Shown here piece after piece: positions 49,984 through 58,460 of a stretch of DNA of 64,000 bases. Within the stretch, counting starts at the first letter, position 1, and the number at the start of each line of letters is the position of its first letter. The notes below the pieces were generated by a model that was given only the letters and a program-made list of their open reading frames with translations, made no database searches and was not told where the DNA came from. This DNA comes from Allokutzneria oryzae. GTDB taxonomy: Bacteria; Actinomycetota; Actinomycetes; Mycobacteriales; Pseudonocardiaceae. A program made the translations under genes and the position numbers. Where the stretch lies: assembly GCF_042429765.1 (NCBI RefSeq), contig NZ_JBHLZU010000017.1:1-64000 (forward strand). The letters run 5' to 3'.

Positions 49984-50982
49984 GTGTCCGGCAGGCCGAG
50001 GGTGACCCTGCGCGCGGTCGCGGAGGCGACCAACCTCCACGTGTCCACTGTGGCCAGAGTGCTCAACGGCACGGCCCAGGTCACCAAGGAGACCGAGGAG
50101 CGGGTGCGCGCCGCCGCGCGCGAGCTCGGGTACATCCGCAACGAGTACGCCGCCAGCCTGCGCACCCAGCGCACCCGGATCCTCGGCGTGCTCGTGCCGA
50201 CGCTGACCGACTACGTGCTCGCAGCGGTCTACGAGGGCATCCAGGAGGCCGCGCTCGACCGGGGCTACCGCACCTTCGTCACCAACACCCACGACGTCGC
50301 CGAGCAGCACGTCGCCGGGCTGGAGGCACTCCTGTCCTGGGGCGTGGACGGGCTGATCATCGGCGACGCGCGTCTGGACTCCGACGGGCTGGAGTCGTTG
50401 TCCGCCAACGACATCCCGTTCGTGCTCGTCAGCAGGCGGGCCGGGGAGCACCCCGCGGTCACCTGCCACGACGCGCGCGGCGGCGAGCTGGCCGCCGAGC
50501 ACCTCCTCGGACTGGGGCACACCAGGGTCGCGGTGCTCGCGGGCCAGCCGTACGCGAGCACCTGCGCGGACCGCACCGAGGGTTTCCTGCGCGCCTACGC
50601 CGAGGCGGGGCACCCGGTGCCCGAGGAGCTGGTCGTGCACAGCGGCTACGACTCGCGCGGCGGTGAGCAGGCGATGAGCGCGGCGCTGGCGACCGGGCGG
50701 GAGCTGGACGCGGTGTTCGCGGTGAACGACGTGGCCGCGATGGGCGCCGCCGGGGTGCTGCGGGCCAACGGGATCGGGGTGGGGGAGCGGATCGCGCTGG
50801 TGGGGTTCAACGACATCCCGCTGGCGTCCTCGCTCACCGTGCCGCTGACCACCGTCCGCAGCCCGTTGCGCGAGATGGGCGCGGCCGCCGTCGAGGAGTT
50901 GCTTGTCCGCGTCGACGGCGGCCGCGCCCGCTCCCGGCTGCTCACGCCCGAACTCGTGGTCCGGGCATCGACCCGTGGTTAG
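49984..50982 (+). CDS. LacI-family transcriptional regulator
   Basis: 332 residues from a GTG at 49984 with AGGAGA upstream. The N-terminal LacI helix-turn-helix reads VTLRAVAEATNLHVSTVARVLNGTAQVTKETEERVRAAARELGY, followed by the hinge NEYAASLRTQRTRILGVLVP and a periplasmic-binding-protein-type sensor with NDVAAMGAAGVLRANG and ALVGFNDIPLASSLTVPLTTV. No sugar catabolic gene is adjacent, so its target is unknown. The stop overlaps the convergent DUF397 gene stop. Confidence 0.92.
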   Translation: MSGRPRVTLRAVAEATNLHVSTVARVLNGTAQVTKETEERVRAAARELGYIRNEYAASLRTQRTRILGVLVPTLTDYVLAAVYEGIQEAALDRGYRTFVTNTHDVAEQHVAGLEALLSWGVDGLIIGDARLDSDGLESLSANDIPFVLVSRRAGEHPAVTCHDARGGELAAEHLLGLGHTRVAVLAGQPYASTCADRTEGFLRAYAEAGHPVPEELVVHSGYDSRGGEQAMSAALATGRELDAVFAVNDVAAMGAAGVLRANGIGVGERIALVGFNDIPLASSLTVPLTTVRSPLREMGAAAVEELLVRVDGGRARSRLLTPELVVRASTRG

Positions 50983-51161
50983 CGGATCGTCCGTAAAAAC
51001 CGAAGGAAGCGGCTGAACGCCGAAGGGGTGAATGCGAGGACTGGTCCGTTCGGCTGCTTGCTGTCGCGAATGGCCGCCTCGAACTCCGTCAAGGACAGTT
51101 CCACACAGTTGTTGTCATTACCGGTATAACTGCTTTTTATCCAGGTTCGCGATAGGGTCAT
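50979..51161 (-). CDS. DUF397 small protein of an Scr1-type pair (second copy)
   Basis: 60 residues: WIKSSYTGNDNNCVELSL and EAAIRDSKQPNGPVLAFTPSAFSRFL are the DUF397 signature. The start overlaps the stop of the upstream regulator by 4 bases. The stop overlaps the stop of the LacI gene on the other strand. Same pairing as at 31.8 kb, but with quite different sequence, so not a recent duplication. Confidence 0.92.
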   Translation of the reverse strand: MTLSRTWIKSSYTGNDNNCVELSLTEFEAAIRDSKQPNGPVLAFTPSAFSRFLRFLRTIR

Positions 51162-52018
51162 CGTCCCTCAAGTGCGTCGACGTGTGCGCGAATCACCTCC
51201 GCCGACTCCTCGGGGGTCAGGGTTTCGGTCGAGATGTCGGTGAAGGTCGCCCGGAATTTCCGAACGTCGTCGTCATTCTCTACCCATTCACCGCCGCCCG
51301 GGTACTCCAAATAGACCGCGTCCGGATAGCCGTCATCGGCGAAGCCGAGGATCGTCGCCGATCCGGACATGGTTCCGTACGCGCCAAAATCGAATGGGAT
51401 TATCTGAACGGTGATGTTGTCCTGTTCACCGGCGACGAGCAGGCGTCCCAGCTGCTCGCGCTGCACCCCCGGCCCGCCGACGACGCGCCGGATCACCGCC
51501 TCGTCGATCAGCGCGTGCAGGGTCAGCGCGCCCGGCCCGTGCAGCCGCTTCTGCCTGCTCAGCCGGGCCGCGACCGCGCGCTCGACGCCGACGGCCGGAT
51601 CGCTGAACCGGCGCGCGGCCCTGCGCACCGCGGCCGCGTAGTCCGCCGTCTGGAGCAAGCCGGGAATGCCCATCGACTCCAGGGTGTGCACCGAGGTGGC
51701 GTCCGCCTCCGCCCGCAGGAACGCGCGGAACTTCGGCGGCACCGCCGAGGAGTGCTCGATCCGGGTGGCGTCCTGTTTGGCGTCGTCCCACAGCGCCTCG
51801 GCCTCCCTGCGCTGCTCCTCGCCAGCCGAGTACAGCGCCAGCATCGCGCCGAGCTCGGCGAAACCGCAGAGCACGTGGCCGTTCTCGATCTTGGATATGG
51901 TCGGCTGGGACTTGCGCAGCCGCGCCGCGACCTCCTCGGCGCCGATGCCCGCCCGCTCCCGGAGCTCCTTGAGGAAGGTGCCGAGCTTGCGCTTGCGCCG
52001 GGTGCGGGTGCCGGGCAT
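51158..52018 (-). CDS. HTH (XRE) regulator with DUF5753, Scr1/WhiJ-like (second copy)
   Basis: 286 residues. The helix-turn-helix is LGTFLKELRERAGIGAEEVAARLRKSQPTISKIENGHV; DUF5753 features are MGIPGLLQTADYAAAVRRAA, DEAVIRRVVGGPGVQREQLGRLL and ITVQIIPFDFGAYGTMSGSATIL. It shares the architecture of the regulator at 31.9-32.9 kb. A perfect palindrome lies 43-54 bases upstream and is a candidate autoregulatory site. It diverges from rbpA. Confidence 0.93.
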   Translation of the reverse strand: MPGTRTRRKRKLGTFLKELRERAGIGAEEVAARLRKSQPTISKIENGHVLCGFAELGAMLALYSAGEEQRREAEALWDDAKQDATRIEHSSAVPPKFRAFLRAEADATSVHTLESMGIPGLLQTADYAAAVRRAARRFSDPAVGVERAVAARLSRQKRLHGPGALTLHALIDEAVIRRVVGGPGVQREQLGRLLVAGEQDNITVQIIPFDFGAYGTMSGSATILGFADDGYPDAVYLEYPGGGEWVENDDDVRKFRATFTDISTETLTPEESAEVIRAHVDALEGR

Positions 52019-52060
52019 TCAGGCGCCTCCTTGATCAGGTTTGCGCCAGCCTAAGTCAGG

Positions 52061-52072
52061 GTGAATATTCAC
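52061..52072. promoter_or_regulatory. Perfect 12-bp palindrome GTGAATATTCAC, candidate operator
   Basis: Located between the divergent Scr1-type regulator (start 52018) and the RbpA-like gene (start 52179). Its TGA...TCA arms resemble sites of BldD/WhiJ-type regulators. It could serve either gene. Confidence 0.5.
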
Positions 52073-52178
52073 TCCGGTGGTGTATGGGCAAGCGCGAACG
52101 GCTGCCCCTACGCTTCGCTCCCGCGGATCGGCGTGACCTTCGCACGACTCGCAAGCCCCAACACGTCGAGGAGGCGTC

Positions 52179-52523
52179 GTGATCCGCGCCATCCGGGCCG
52201 GCGGTGGCCCGCAGTACTCCCAGCCCGCCACCGAGACCCCCGTGGCCCGACGAGCGGTGATGTTCGTCTGTCCCAGGGGCCACGACGTAGAGTTGATCTT
52301 CGCGGCGGACGCGGAGGCCCCCGACGCGTGGGAGTGCCCGAAACACGGCGTGCCGAGCCGGGTCTGGTACTCCGACAGCGTCGACGGTGACGCGCCCGCC
52401 GTCGCGCGCACCGGCAAGTCGCACTGGGAGCAGCTGTGCTCGCGGCGCTCCCAGCCGGAGCTGGAACAGCTGCTCGCCGAGCGGCTCAGCGAGCTCCGCG
52501 CCGGTCGCGTGTCCGTCGGCTGA
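52179..52523 (+). CDS. RbpA-family RNA polymerase-binding protein
   Basis: 114 residues from a GTG at 52179 with a strong GAGGAGG site. The RbpA layout is clear: N-terminal tail, central domain VARRAVMFVCPRGHDVELIFAADAEAPDAWECPKHG with Cys/His zinc-ligand candidates, and C-terminal sigma-interaction segment TGKSHWEQLCSRRSQPELEQLLAERLSELRAG. RbpA binds RNA polymerase holoenzyme with the main sigma factor and promotes open-complex formation. It may be a paralogue of the genome's main rbpA, since the sequence around the central Cys is divergent. Confidence 0.9.
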   Translation: MIRAIRAGGGPQYSQPATETPVARRAVMFVCPRGHDVELIFAADAEAPDAWECPKHGVPSRVWYSDSVDGDAPAVARTGKSHWEQLCSRRSQPELEQLLAERLSELRAGRVSVG

Positions 52524-52537
52524 ACGCGTGGAGTGAG

Positions 52538-54748
52538 ATGATCAGCGGTTCCTCCCGGGACGACCCGTCACTGGTGGAGCTCGGCGCGGCGCTGCGCCGG
52601 TTGCGCACGGGTGCCGGGCTGTCCCTGCGCCAGCTCGCCAAGGTCCTGCGGCTGAGCGCGCACAGCGCCCTCGCCGACTACGAACGCGGCCGCCGCGTCA
52701 TCCCGGACGGCCTGGTCCGGCCGTTCGCCGAGGCGGTCGGCGACCGCGAGGGCGAGGTGGCCGAGCTGCGGGCGCGTGCCCTCGCCGAGCTCGCCGAGCA
52801 CCGCCGCCGCGCCGCCGATCGTGCCGCCACCGCCCGGGACTCTCCGCTGCCCGCGCCGCCCGCCGAGCTGCCGCCGCCGGTGCCGGACTTCGTCGGCAGG
52901 CGGGCGGAGCTGGCCGAGCTGCGCGAGGCCCTGGTCCCCGGCGCGCTCGTCGTGCTCACCGGCCCACCGGGGGCGGGCAAGTCCAGCCTCGCCGTCCGGC
53001 TGGCCGGGGAGGTGGCGCCGGAGTTCCCCGACGGCAGGGTCCAGGTCGGCCTGTGCGGGCTGAGCCCTGCCGAGGCGCTGCGGAAGGTGTTGCTGGCGTG
53101 CGGGATCGCCGACCGCGCGCTTCCGTCCGATGTGGACGAACTGGGCGCGAGGTACCGGGCGGTGCTCGCCGGGAGGCGGCTGCTGGTCGTGCTCGACGAC
53201 GTCGCGCACGAGGACCACGCGCTTCCGCTGCTGACCTCGGCTCCCGGCTGCGCCGTGCTGATCACCAGCCGCAGCCCGCTGCTCGGGCTGGACGAGCGCC
53301 GCCCCGCGCACCGCTGCCGGGTCGCGGCGCTGCCCGCCTCCGACGCCGTCGAGCTGATCGCCGCCGTGCTCGGCAAGGCCAGGGTCGAAGCCGAACCCGA
53401 AGCGGCGCGACGGATGGCGGAGCTGTGCGACCACTGGCCGCTGGCACTGCGCATCGCGGCGGCCCGCCTCGCCGACTGGCCGAACTGGCGACTGGCAGAC
53501 GCCGTCGCCGAGCTCGACAAGGAGCGCGCCCGGCTGGCCTGGCTGACCACCGGCGACCGCGCGGTCCGCGGCGTGTTCGAGGTGTCCTACCGGCAGCTGG
53601 ACGACCCCGCGCGCAGGCTGCTGCGGCGGCTGTCCCTGGTGCCGGGAACGGACTTCGCCGTCGAGACCGCCGCGGTCGCGCTCGGCACCCCGCTGCGCTC
53701 GGCCCGCCGCGAGCTGGAGCGGCTGAGCAAGGCCGGGCTCGTCCAGCCTGCCGCGGGCCGCGGTCGCGCGCGGCTGCACAAGCTGGTCCGCACCTACGCC
53801 CACTCCTGCGCCGAGCAGGACGAGCCCGCCCGCGAGGAGGTCGAGCTGCGGCTGCTGCGGACGCTGCTGGCGACGGCGGCCGACGCTGCGGGCTGGGTCG
53901 ATCCCACCGCGCCGAAGGACCGGGACTCGGCCTTCGCCGGGGCGTGGGAGGCGGTGCGCTGGCTGGACTCGGAGCGGCCCGCGATCCTGGCCGCCGCCGA
54001 CCGCGGCAGCAGGCTGGGTGGCGGCAGCGAGCTGCCCGTGCTGCTGAGCCGGATCGCTTGGTACTACGAGCTCCGGTGCGCGTGGTCGGACCTGCGCGGC
54101 CTGGCGCAGCTCGCCCTGGAACAGGCCCAGCTCCAGCAGGACACCGAGCACAAGGCGTTCGCGCTCACCGCCCTGTCGCTGGCCGCCGCCAAGTCGGGGC
54201 AGCCGGACACCGCGCGCGAGCTGGCCGAGACCGCCGTCGGTCTCGCCCACGGCGACGCGCTGCGCGAGGCCGAGGTCGCCGCGCTGGACTGCCTCGGCCG
54301 CGCCCTGCTGGCGCTGAAGCGGCCCGACGCGGCCCGGCAGGCGCTGCGGCGGGCCGTCACGCTGAGCCGGAGCACCGGCCAGGACTGGCTGAACGCCACG
54401 TGTTCGAGCAGGCTCGGTCTCGCGCATGCCGTGCTCGGCGAGCACGCGAAAGCCGTTGAGCTGCAACGGCACGCGCTCGCCGGGTTCGAGCGCTTCGGCG
54501 ACGACCGCCGCGTGGCGCTGGCGCGGACCAGGCTCGGTCTCGCGCTGACCGCGCTCGACCGCTACGCCGAGGCGGTCGAGCAGTACGACCGCGCGTCGGA
54601 GGTCTTCGAGCGCTACGGCGACGCGTGGAGCCAGGCCGCGGCGTTGCGCGAGGTCGGCAACGGCAGGAAGGCCCTCGGCGAGGACGAGCTCGCCGCCGCC
54701 GACCTGCGCCGGGCCGAGGCGCTGTTCGCGGAGCAGGGTTACCGGTGA
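52538..54748 (+). CDS. HTH-NB-ARC-TPR (STAND-class) transcriptional regulator
   Basis: 736 residues from the ATG at 52538. Domain order: XRE-type HTH about 10-65 (LGAALRRLRTGAGLSLRQLAKVL, SALADYERGRRVIP), linker, then an NB-ARC ATPase with P-loop VVLTGPPGAGKSSLAVRLAGE near 145, Walker B LLVVLDDVAHED near 210 and ITSRSPLLGLDERRPAHRCRVAALP, and C-terminal TPR repeats from about 530. STAND proteins of this kind are ATP-driven switches that control antibiotic or development genes in actinomycetes (AfsR relatives). It lies 14 bases after the rbpA-like gene and may be cotranscribed with it. Confidence 0.9.
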   Translation: MISGSSRDDPSLVELGAALRRLRTGAGLSLRQLAKVLRLSAHSALADYERGRRVIPDGLVRPFAEAVGDREGEVAELRARALAELAEHRRRAADRAATARDSPLPAPPAELPPPVPDFVGRRAELAELREALVPGALVVLTGPPGAGKSSLAVRLAGEVAPEFPDGRVQVGLCGLSPAEALRKVLLACGIADRALPSDVDELGARYRAVLAGRRLLVVLDDVAHEDHALPLLTSAPGCAVLITSRSPLLGLDERRPAHRCRVAALPASDAVELIAAVLGKARVEAEPEAARRMAELCDHWPLALRIAAARLADWPNWRLADAVAELDKERARLAWLTTGDRAVRGVFEVSYRQLDDPARRLLRRLSLVPGTDFAVETAAVALGTPLRSARRELERLSKAGLVQPAAGRGRARLHKLVRTYAHSCAEQDEPAREEVELRLLRTLLATAADAAGWVDPTAPKDRDSAFAGAWEAVRWLDSERPAILAAADRGSRLGGGSELPVLLSRIAWYYELRCAWSDLRGLAQLALEQAQLQQDTEHKAFALTALSLAAAKSGQPDTARELAETAVGLAHGDALREAEVAALDCLGRALLALKRPDAARQALRRAVTLSRSTGQDWLNATCSSRLGLAHAVLGEHAKAVELQRHALAGFERFGDDRRVALARTRLGLALTALDRYAEAVEQYDRASEVFERYGDAWSQAAALREVGNGRKALGEDELAAADLRRAEALFAEQGYR

Positions 54749-54783
54749 GGCTCGCGCCGAAGTGTCCGATTAGGCTTCCCGGC

Positions 54784-55368
54784 ATGCGGAAGACCGCGGC
54801 GATGACCGCCATCCTGATCAGCACCGTCCTCGCGGTGACGGGCTGCACGCCCAGCGAGCGCCCCTCCGACCTGCCGGACGGTGGCGCCTCCGCTGGCCAG
54901 ACCACGGCCGCGCAGCAGCGCACCACGACCGCCGCCGCCGTGACCACCGCGTCCGGCCCGGCGTGCACCGCCGACCAGGTCACCGTCGCGGGCGCGGCCA
55001 ACCAGAAGCCGACCATCACGATCCCGGCCAACTGCGCCCCGCCCACTGAGCTGCTCTCCAAGGACCTCACCCCCGGCACCGGTGCCGCGATCAAGGCGGG
55101 CGACCCGGTCCAGATGAACTACCTCCTGGTCACCTGGTCGGACAAGAAGGAGGTCGACACCTCCTTCGGCACCAACCCGTTCTCGCTCACCGTGGGCGCC
55201 GGTGAGGTCATCAAGGGCTGGGACGAGGGCCTCGTCGGCCTCAAGCAGGGCGGCCGCCGCCTGCTGGTCATCCCGCCCGCCAAGGGTTACGGCCCCAACG
55301 GCAGCTCGCCGATCAAGGGCAACGAGACCCTGGTCTTCGTCGTCGACGCGGTCAAGGTCGGCGCGTAA
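54784..55368 (+). CDS. FKBP-type peptidyl-prolyl isomerase lipoprotein
   Basis: 194 residues. Lipobox LAVTGC (Cys near 21), then a Thr/Ala-rich linker of about 40 residues and a single FKBP domain: PGTGAAIKAGDPVQMNYLLVTW, GAGEVIKGWDEGLVGLKQGGRRLLVIPPAKGYG and NETLVFVVDAVKV. It would catalyse prolyl isomerisation of extracytoplasmic proteins. It ends 16 bases before a perfect hairpin terminator. Confidence 0.94.
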   Translation: MRKTAAMTAILISTVLAVTGCTPSERPSDLPDGGASAGQTTAAQQRTTTAAAVTTASGPACTADQVTVAGAANQKPTITIPANCAPPTELLSKDLTPGTGAAIKAGDPVQMNYLLVTWSDKKEVDTSFGTNPFSLTVGAGEVIKGWDEGLVGLKQGGRRLLVIPPAKGYGPNGSSPIKGNETLVFVVDAVKVGA

Positions 55369-55384
55369 CACCCACATCGTCTCC

Positions 55385-55410
55385 GGCGGGGCCGCGCACG
55401 CGGCCCCGCC
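55385..55410. terminator. Perfect 12-bp-arm hairpin after the FKBP gene
   Basis: GGCGGGGCCGCG (55385-55396) pairs with its complement (55399-55410) over a 2-base loop. It lies 16 bases past the stop and is followed by TTG but no T-run. Confidence 0.75.
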
Positions 55411-55439
55411 GTTGTGCTTCCCGGGCGCGTGACGGTCGC

Positions 55440-55830
55440 CGCCCGGATCCGACGTGCTGCCCCGCCGCCGCGTTGCCGTGCCGACCGGCCGCTGCGTTGC
55501 GGTGCGCGCCCGACTGGCCGCCGCGTTGCCGTGCTGACCGGCCGCGGCGCTGCCGTGCCGCCCCGCCCCGGCGCTGCTGTGCGACTGGCCGCCGCGTTGC
55601 CGTGCCGACTGGCCGCGGCGCTGCCGTGCTGACTCGACTCGGCGCTGCCGTGCCGCCCCGCCGCCGTGCTGCTGTGCCGACTGGCCGCCGTGCCGACCGG
55701 CCGCCGCGCCACTGTGCGCGGGCCCACCCGTCCCGCGCTGCGCCGACGTGCCGACTCGACTCGGCGCCACGCTGCCGTGCCGACCCGCCGTCACGCTGCC
55801 GACTCGACTCGGCGCCACGCTGAGATGCGC
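55440..55830. repeat. Degenerate low-complexity tandem repeat region
   Basis: About 390 bases of imperfect copies of units such as GCCGCGTTGCCGTGCCGACT with related variants, about 30-35 bases apart. Open frames on both strands give Arg/Ala/Pro- or Gly/Ser/Gln/His-rich peptides with no protein features, so no gene is called. Confidence 0.7.
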
Positions 55831-55860
55831 GCCCGAGTGGCCTGGCGTGGTCGGGGAGTT

Positions 55861-55927
55861 TTCGCGTTTTGTAGGCTTAATGCGAAATGAGAGCGCTCTC
55901 CCGCGCATTAAGCCTACAAAACGCGAA
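55861..55927. repeat. 67-bp palindromic element, copy D (most perfect)
   Basis: Perfect 24-base outer arms (55861-55884 starting TTCGCGTTTTGTAGGCTTAA, and complement at 55904-55927) enclosing GAGAGCGCTCTC at 55889-55900. It is between the convergent FKBP and cold-shock genes. Left flank GGCCTGGCGTGGTCGGGGAG matches copies B and C in part. Confidence 0.92.
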
Positions 55928-55972
55928 CGAGGGGGCGGGCGTGGCGGGGCTTGGGGGAGGGGTGGACGCTTC

Positions 55973-56044
55973 GGGTGCGCGGGTGCGCGGGTGCGCGGGT
56001 GCGCGGGTGCGCGGGTGCGCGGGTGCGCGAGTGCGCGAGTGCGC
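55973..56044. repeat. Octamer tandem repeat (GGGTGCGC)9
   Basis: Nine consecutive 8-base units: seven GGGTGCGC and, at the right end, two GAGTGCGC. It lies 28 bases before the 3' end of the cold-shock gene and would be prone to slippage. Confidence 0.9.
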
Positions 56045-56071
56045 GGAGGTGCGGGGCGTGTGTGACGAGGG

Positions 56072-56290
56072 CTAGGTCTGGAGGGCGTGTACGCGGACGG
56101 CGCGCTTGGTGTAGCCGTCCTGCCAGGTCACGTCCTCGTAGGTGAACTCGACGCGCGCCCCGGCGGCGAGGGTCCGGTAGCCCTCAGCCTCGATCGCGGA
56201 GAAGTGCGCCCACACCGGGGAGTCCAGGCCCGGCGCGGTCAGCACGCCCCAGCCCTGCTCGTCGTGCCACTCCCGCACCTCACCGATCAT
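56072..56290 (-). CDS. Cold-shock-domain protein
   Basis: 72 residues from the ATG at 56290. CSD pattern: IGEVREWHDEQGWGVLTAPGLDSPVWAHFSAIEAEGYRTLAAGARVEFTYEDV. The RNP1-like KGFGFI motif is QGWGVL here and RNP2-like VFVH is VWAHF, so it is a divergent member of the CspA family that should still bind single-stranded nucleic acid. A longer frame to 56341 is possible but lacks family residues. Confidence 0.85.
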   Translation of the reverse strand: MIGEVREWHDEQGWGVLTAPGLDSPVWAHFSAIEAEGYRTLAAGARVEFTYEDVTWQDGYTKRAVRVHALQT

Positions 56291-56435
56291 GTCCGCAGCG
56301 TATGGCCGCCCGCCGATCGTCGCATCGGATTGGTCGCTCACGAGGTTGTTTCCGACTTTCGACCGATGGTCCGGACCTGTTGGCGCTCAATACAGTCCGC
56401 TGGGGCGGCGGGCCGCGCGCGCCCGGTGAGAGAGG

Positions 56436-58460
56436 GTGGTGCGAGTGCACTCGTCGGTCCGCGGGTTCCGCGCCTCGGCACTGGCCCTGGTCGCCGCGTT
56501 GTCGGTGGCCCTGAGCGTTCTGCCAGCGACGGCCGCGCCGCAGCGGCCCGGTCCTGGCAAGCTGGCGGCGATCGACCCGATGAACTGGGAGAACCCCCAG
56601 GACATGACGTGGTCGGACTACCGCAAGGTGCCCGGGACGAACTGGGCCGACCCTGCGGGCAAGCCGTCCAAGCGGATGTTCAAGGGCGCGCTGGTGCTCG
56701 CGGACTACCCCGACCAGGACTTCGTGGTCACCAAGCCGCCGCGCTCCGACGTCTTCGGCAACCCCTCGCAGCTGGCCAACAACATCCCGCGCGCGCAGGT
56801 CGCGAAGTTCTACCAGGAGTTCCTGAACAAGCCGAACGCGACCAACCGCGGCCACACGCTGCACGAGTACTGGATGGAGGCCTCCGGCGGGCGGATCGGG
56901 GTCGAGCTGACCGCGTTCGGCGCGTACCGGATGCCGGGCAAGTCCTACGAGTACGGCATGGAGTTCCAGGGGCCGGAGTCGTGCCCGGCGGGCTCGACGT
57001 GCAACCGCAACCTGCGCACCGACGCGGGCGGCGCGTGGCGCGCCGAGGTCGGCAACGAGGTGCCCAAGCAGTTCGACTTCGTGTTCTTCCTCAGCGCCGG
57101 TCAGGACGAGTCCTCGACCTGGCAGGAGTTCGGCGAGATGCTGTTCCAGACGAAGGAGGACGTGCCCGACTCCTTCGGCCCGCCGGACCCCAAGCTGCCG
57201 AACTGGGCCAAGACCCGCTACGTCGAGTGGACCTCGTGGAAGGCCGCGTCGGCGATCTGGCCGAACGCGGGCGGCGGGTCCTCCACGCAGGCGGAGAGCT
57301 CCGGCCACGGCACCTTCGCGCACGAGCTGAGCCACATCCTCGGCATCGGCGACAACTACAACAACCCGTTCGGCAAGCCGCCCGTGCGGGCCTTCACCGG
57401 CCCGTGGGAGATGATGAGCCGCGGCACGTTCAACGGTCCCGGCGGCACGCACACGCGCTGGAAGATCCCGCCGGACGCCGGTGGCGCCATGGGCTCGCAC
57501 CACATGCTGCGCACCAAGGCGAAGCTGGAGATCGTGGACCCGGCGAACGTCCTGCAGCTCGAACGCGACGCGCTCGCCAAGTCCGGCGTCATCACCGCGA
57601 AGGTCACCGCGCGCGAGGCGCAGCCGGGCAAGGGCGGCCTGATGGGCCTCAACGTCGCGATGAAGACCGGGGACAAGTCGCCGAAGTGCAGCCAGAGCAC
57701 GGACCCGCTCTGCGACGGCGGCGGCTACGACAACTACACCGTCGAGGTCGTCGACCGGATGGGCGCGGACTCGTTCACCCCCGACAGCGGGGTGCTGTTC
57801 ACCAAGACGAAGAACGCCGACGCCACGCCGTTCGAGTGGATCATCGACGCGAACCCGAACGACATCAACCTGGTGGACTTCTACCGCCCGGACGGCACCC
57901 CGGTGAAGGTCACCGTCGGCGACCCGCGCCAGCTGGCGGACGCCCCGTTCCGCGCGGGCACCAACTCCGGCAGCACGTACGAGTACGTGGACAAGGCCAA
58001 CCGCCTGCACTTCTACGTGGCCGACATCCACCGCGACCAGCGCGGCATCCTGTCCTACACCGTTGCGGTGCGCTCGCTGGACGGAGCGGGGCCGCACACC
58101 CGCGGACTGGTGCTCGGCCCGGCAGCGGGCTCGCGGCCCGATCGGGACGGCGTCGCCCAGTGCGCTTTCTCGTTGGCCAACACGGGAAGGACGCTCCCGG
58201 TCACCGGTCAGCCGCAGGACGTTTCGTCCTATGTGGACGGTGATGTCTACCGGCTGCGCGCGACGGCTCCCGCCGGCTACCGGGCCCAGCTGCCCAACGA
58301 GCTGGCCGCGGTCAAGGTGGGCAAGAAGCTCGACATCCCGCTCAACCTCGTCCGCACCGCCGCCCCCACGAGCCCCTTGGTCGAGGCCACCCTCACCGCG
58401 ATCTCCGAAAGCGACCCCACCAAGACTGCGACCGCCACGTGCCTCGTCCCCACTCGCTGA
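56436..58460 (+). CDS. Secreted M6-like metalloprotease
   Basis: 674 residues with a Sec signal (ALALVAALSVALSVLPATAA). The zinc motif is FAHELSHILGIGDNYNN (HExxH plus downstream Gly/Asp), near residue 295, and GPWEMMSRGTFNGPGGTH gives the Met-turn region seen in immune-inhibitor-A-type M6 proteases. A C-terminal beta-rich part follows. It is secreted and would degrade extracellular proteins. Several GTG codons (56436, 56439, 56445) could start it; the first gives the ORF used here. The last 22 bases overlap the next gene. Confidence 0.82.
   Translation: MVRVHSSVRGFRASALALVAALSVALSVLPATAAPQRPGPGKLAAIDPMNWENPQDMTWSDYRKVPGTNWADPAGKPSKRMFKGALVLADYPDQDFVVTKPPRSDVFGNPSQLANNIPRAQVAKFYQEFLNKPNATNRGHTLHEYWMEASGGRIGVELTAFGAYRMPGKSYEYGMEFQGPESCPAGSTCNRNLRTDAGGAWRAEVGNEVPKQFDFVFFLSAGQDESSTWQEFGEMLFQTKEDVPDSFGPPDPKLPNWAKTRYVEWTSWKAASAIWPNAGGGSSTQAESSGHGTFAHELSHILGIGDNYNNPFGKPPVRAFTGPWEMMSRGTFNGPGGTHTRWKIPPDAGGAMGSHHMLRTKAKLEIVDPANVLQLERDALAKSGVITAKVTAREAQPGKGGLMGLNVAMKTGDKSPKCSQSTDPLCDGGGYDNYTVEVVDRMGADSFTPDSGVLFTKTKNADATPFEWIIDANPNDINLVDFYRPDGTPVKVTVGDPRQLADAPFRAGTNSGSTYEYVDKANRLHFYVADIHRDQRGILSYTVAVRSLDGAGPHTRGLVLGPAAGSRPDRDGVAQCAFSLANTGRTLPVTGQPQDVSSYVDGDVYRLRATAPAGYRAQLPNELAAVKVGKKLDIPLNLVRTAAPTSPLVEATLTAISESDPTKTATATCLVPTR

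Noticed and set aside
55473..55823. 116-codon Arg/Ala/Pro-rich open frame
   Set aside because: Translation of the degenerate tandem repeat; open in several frames on both strands.
55973..56044. Possible CRISPR-like array
   Set aside because: Units are 8 bases and contiguous without spacers; a simple tandem repeat.
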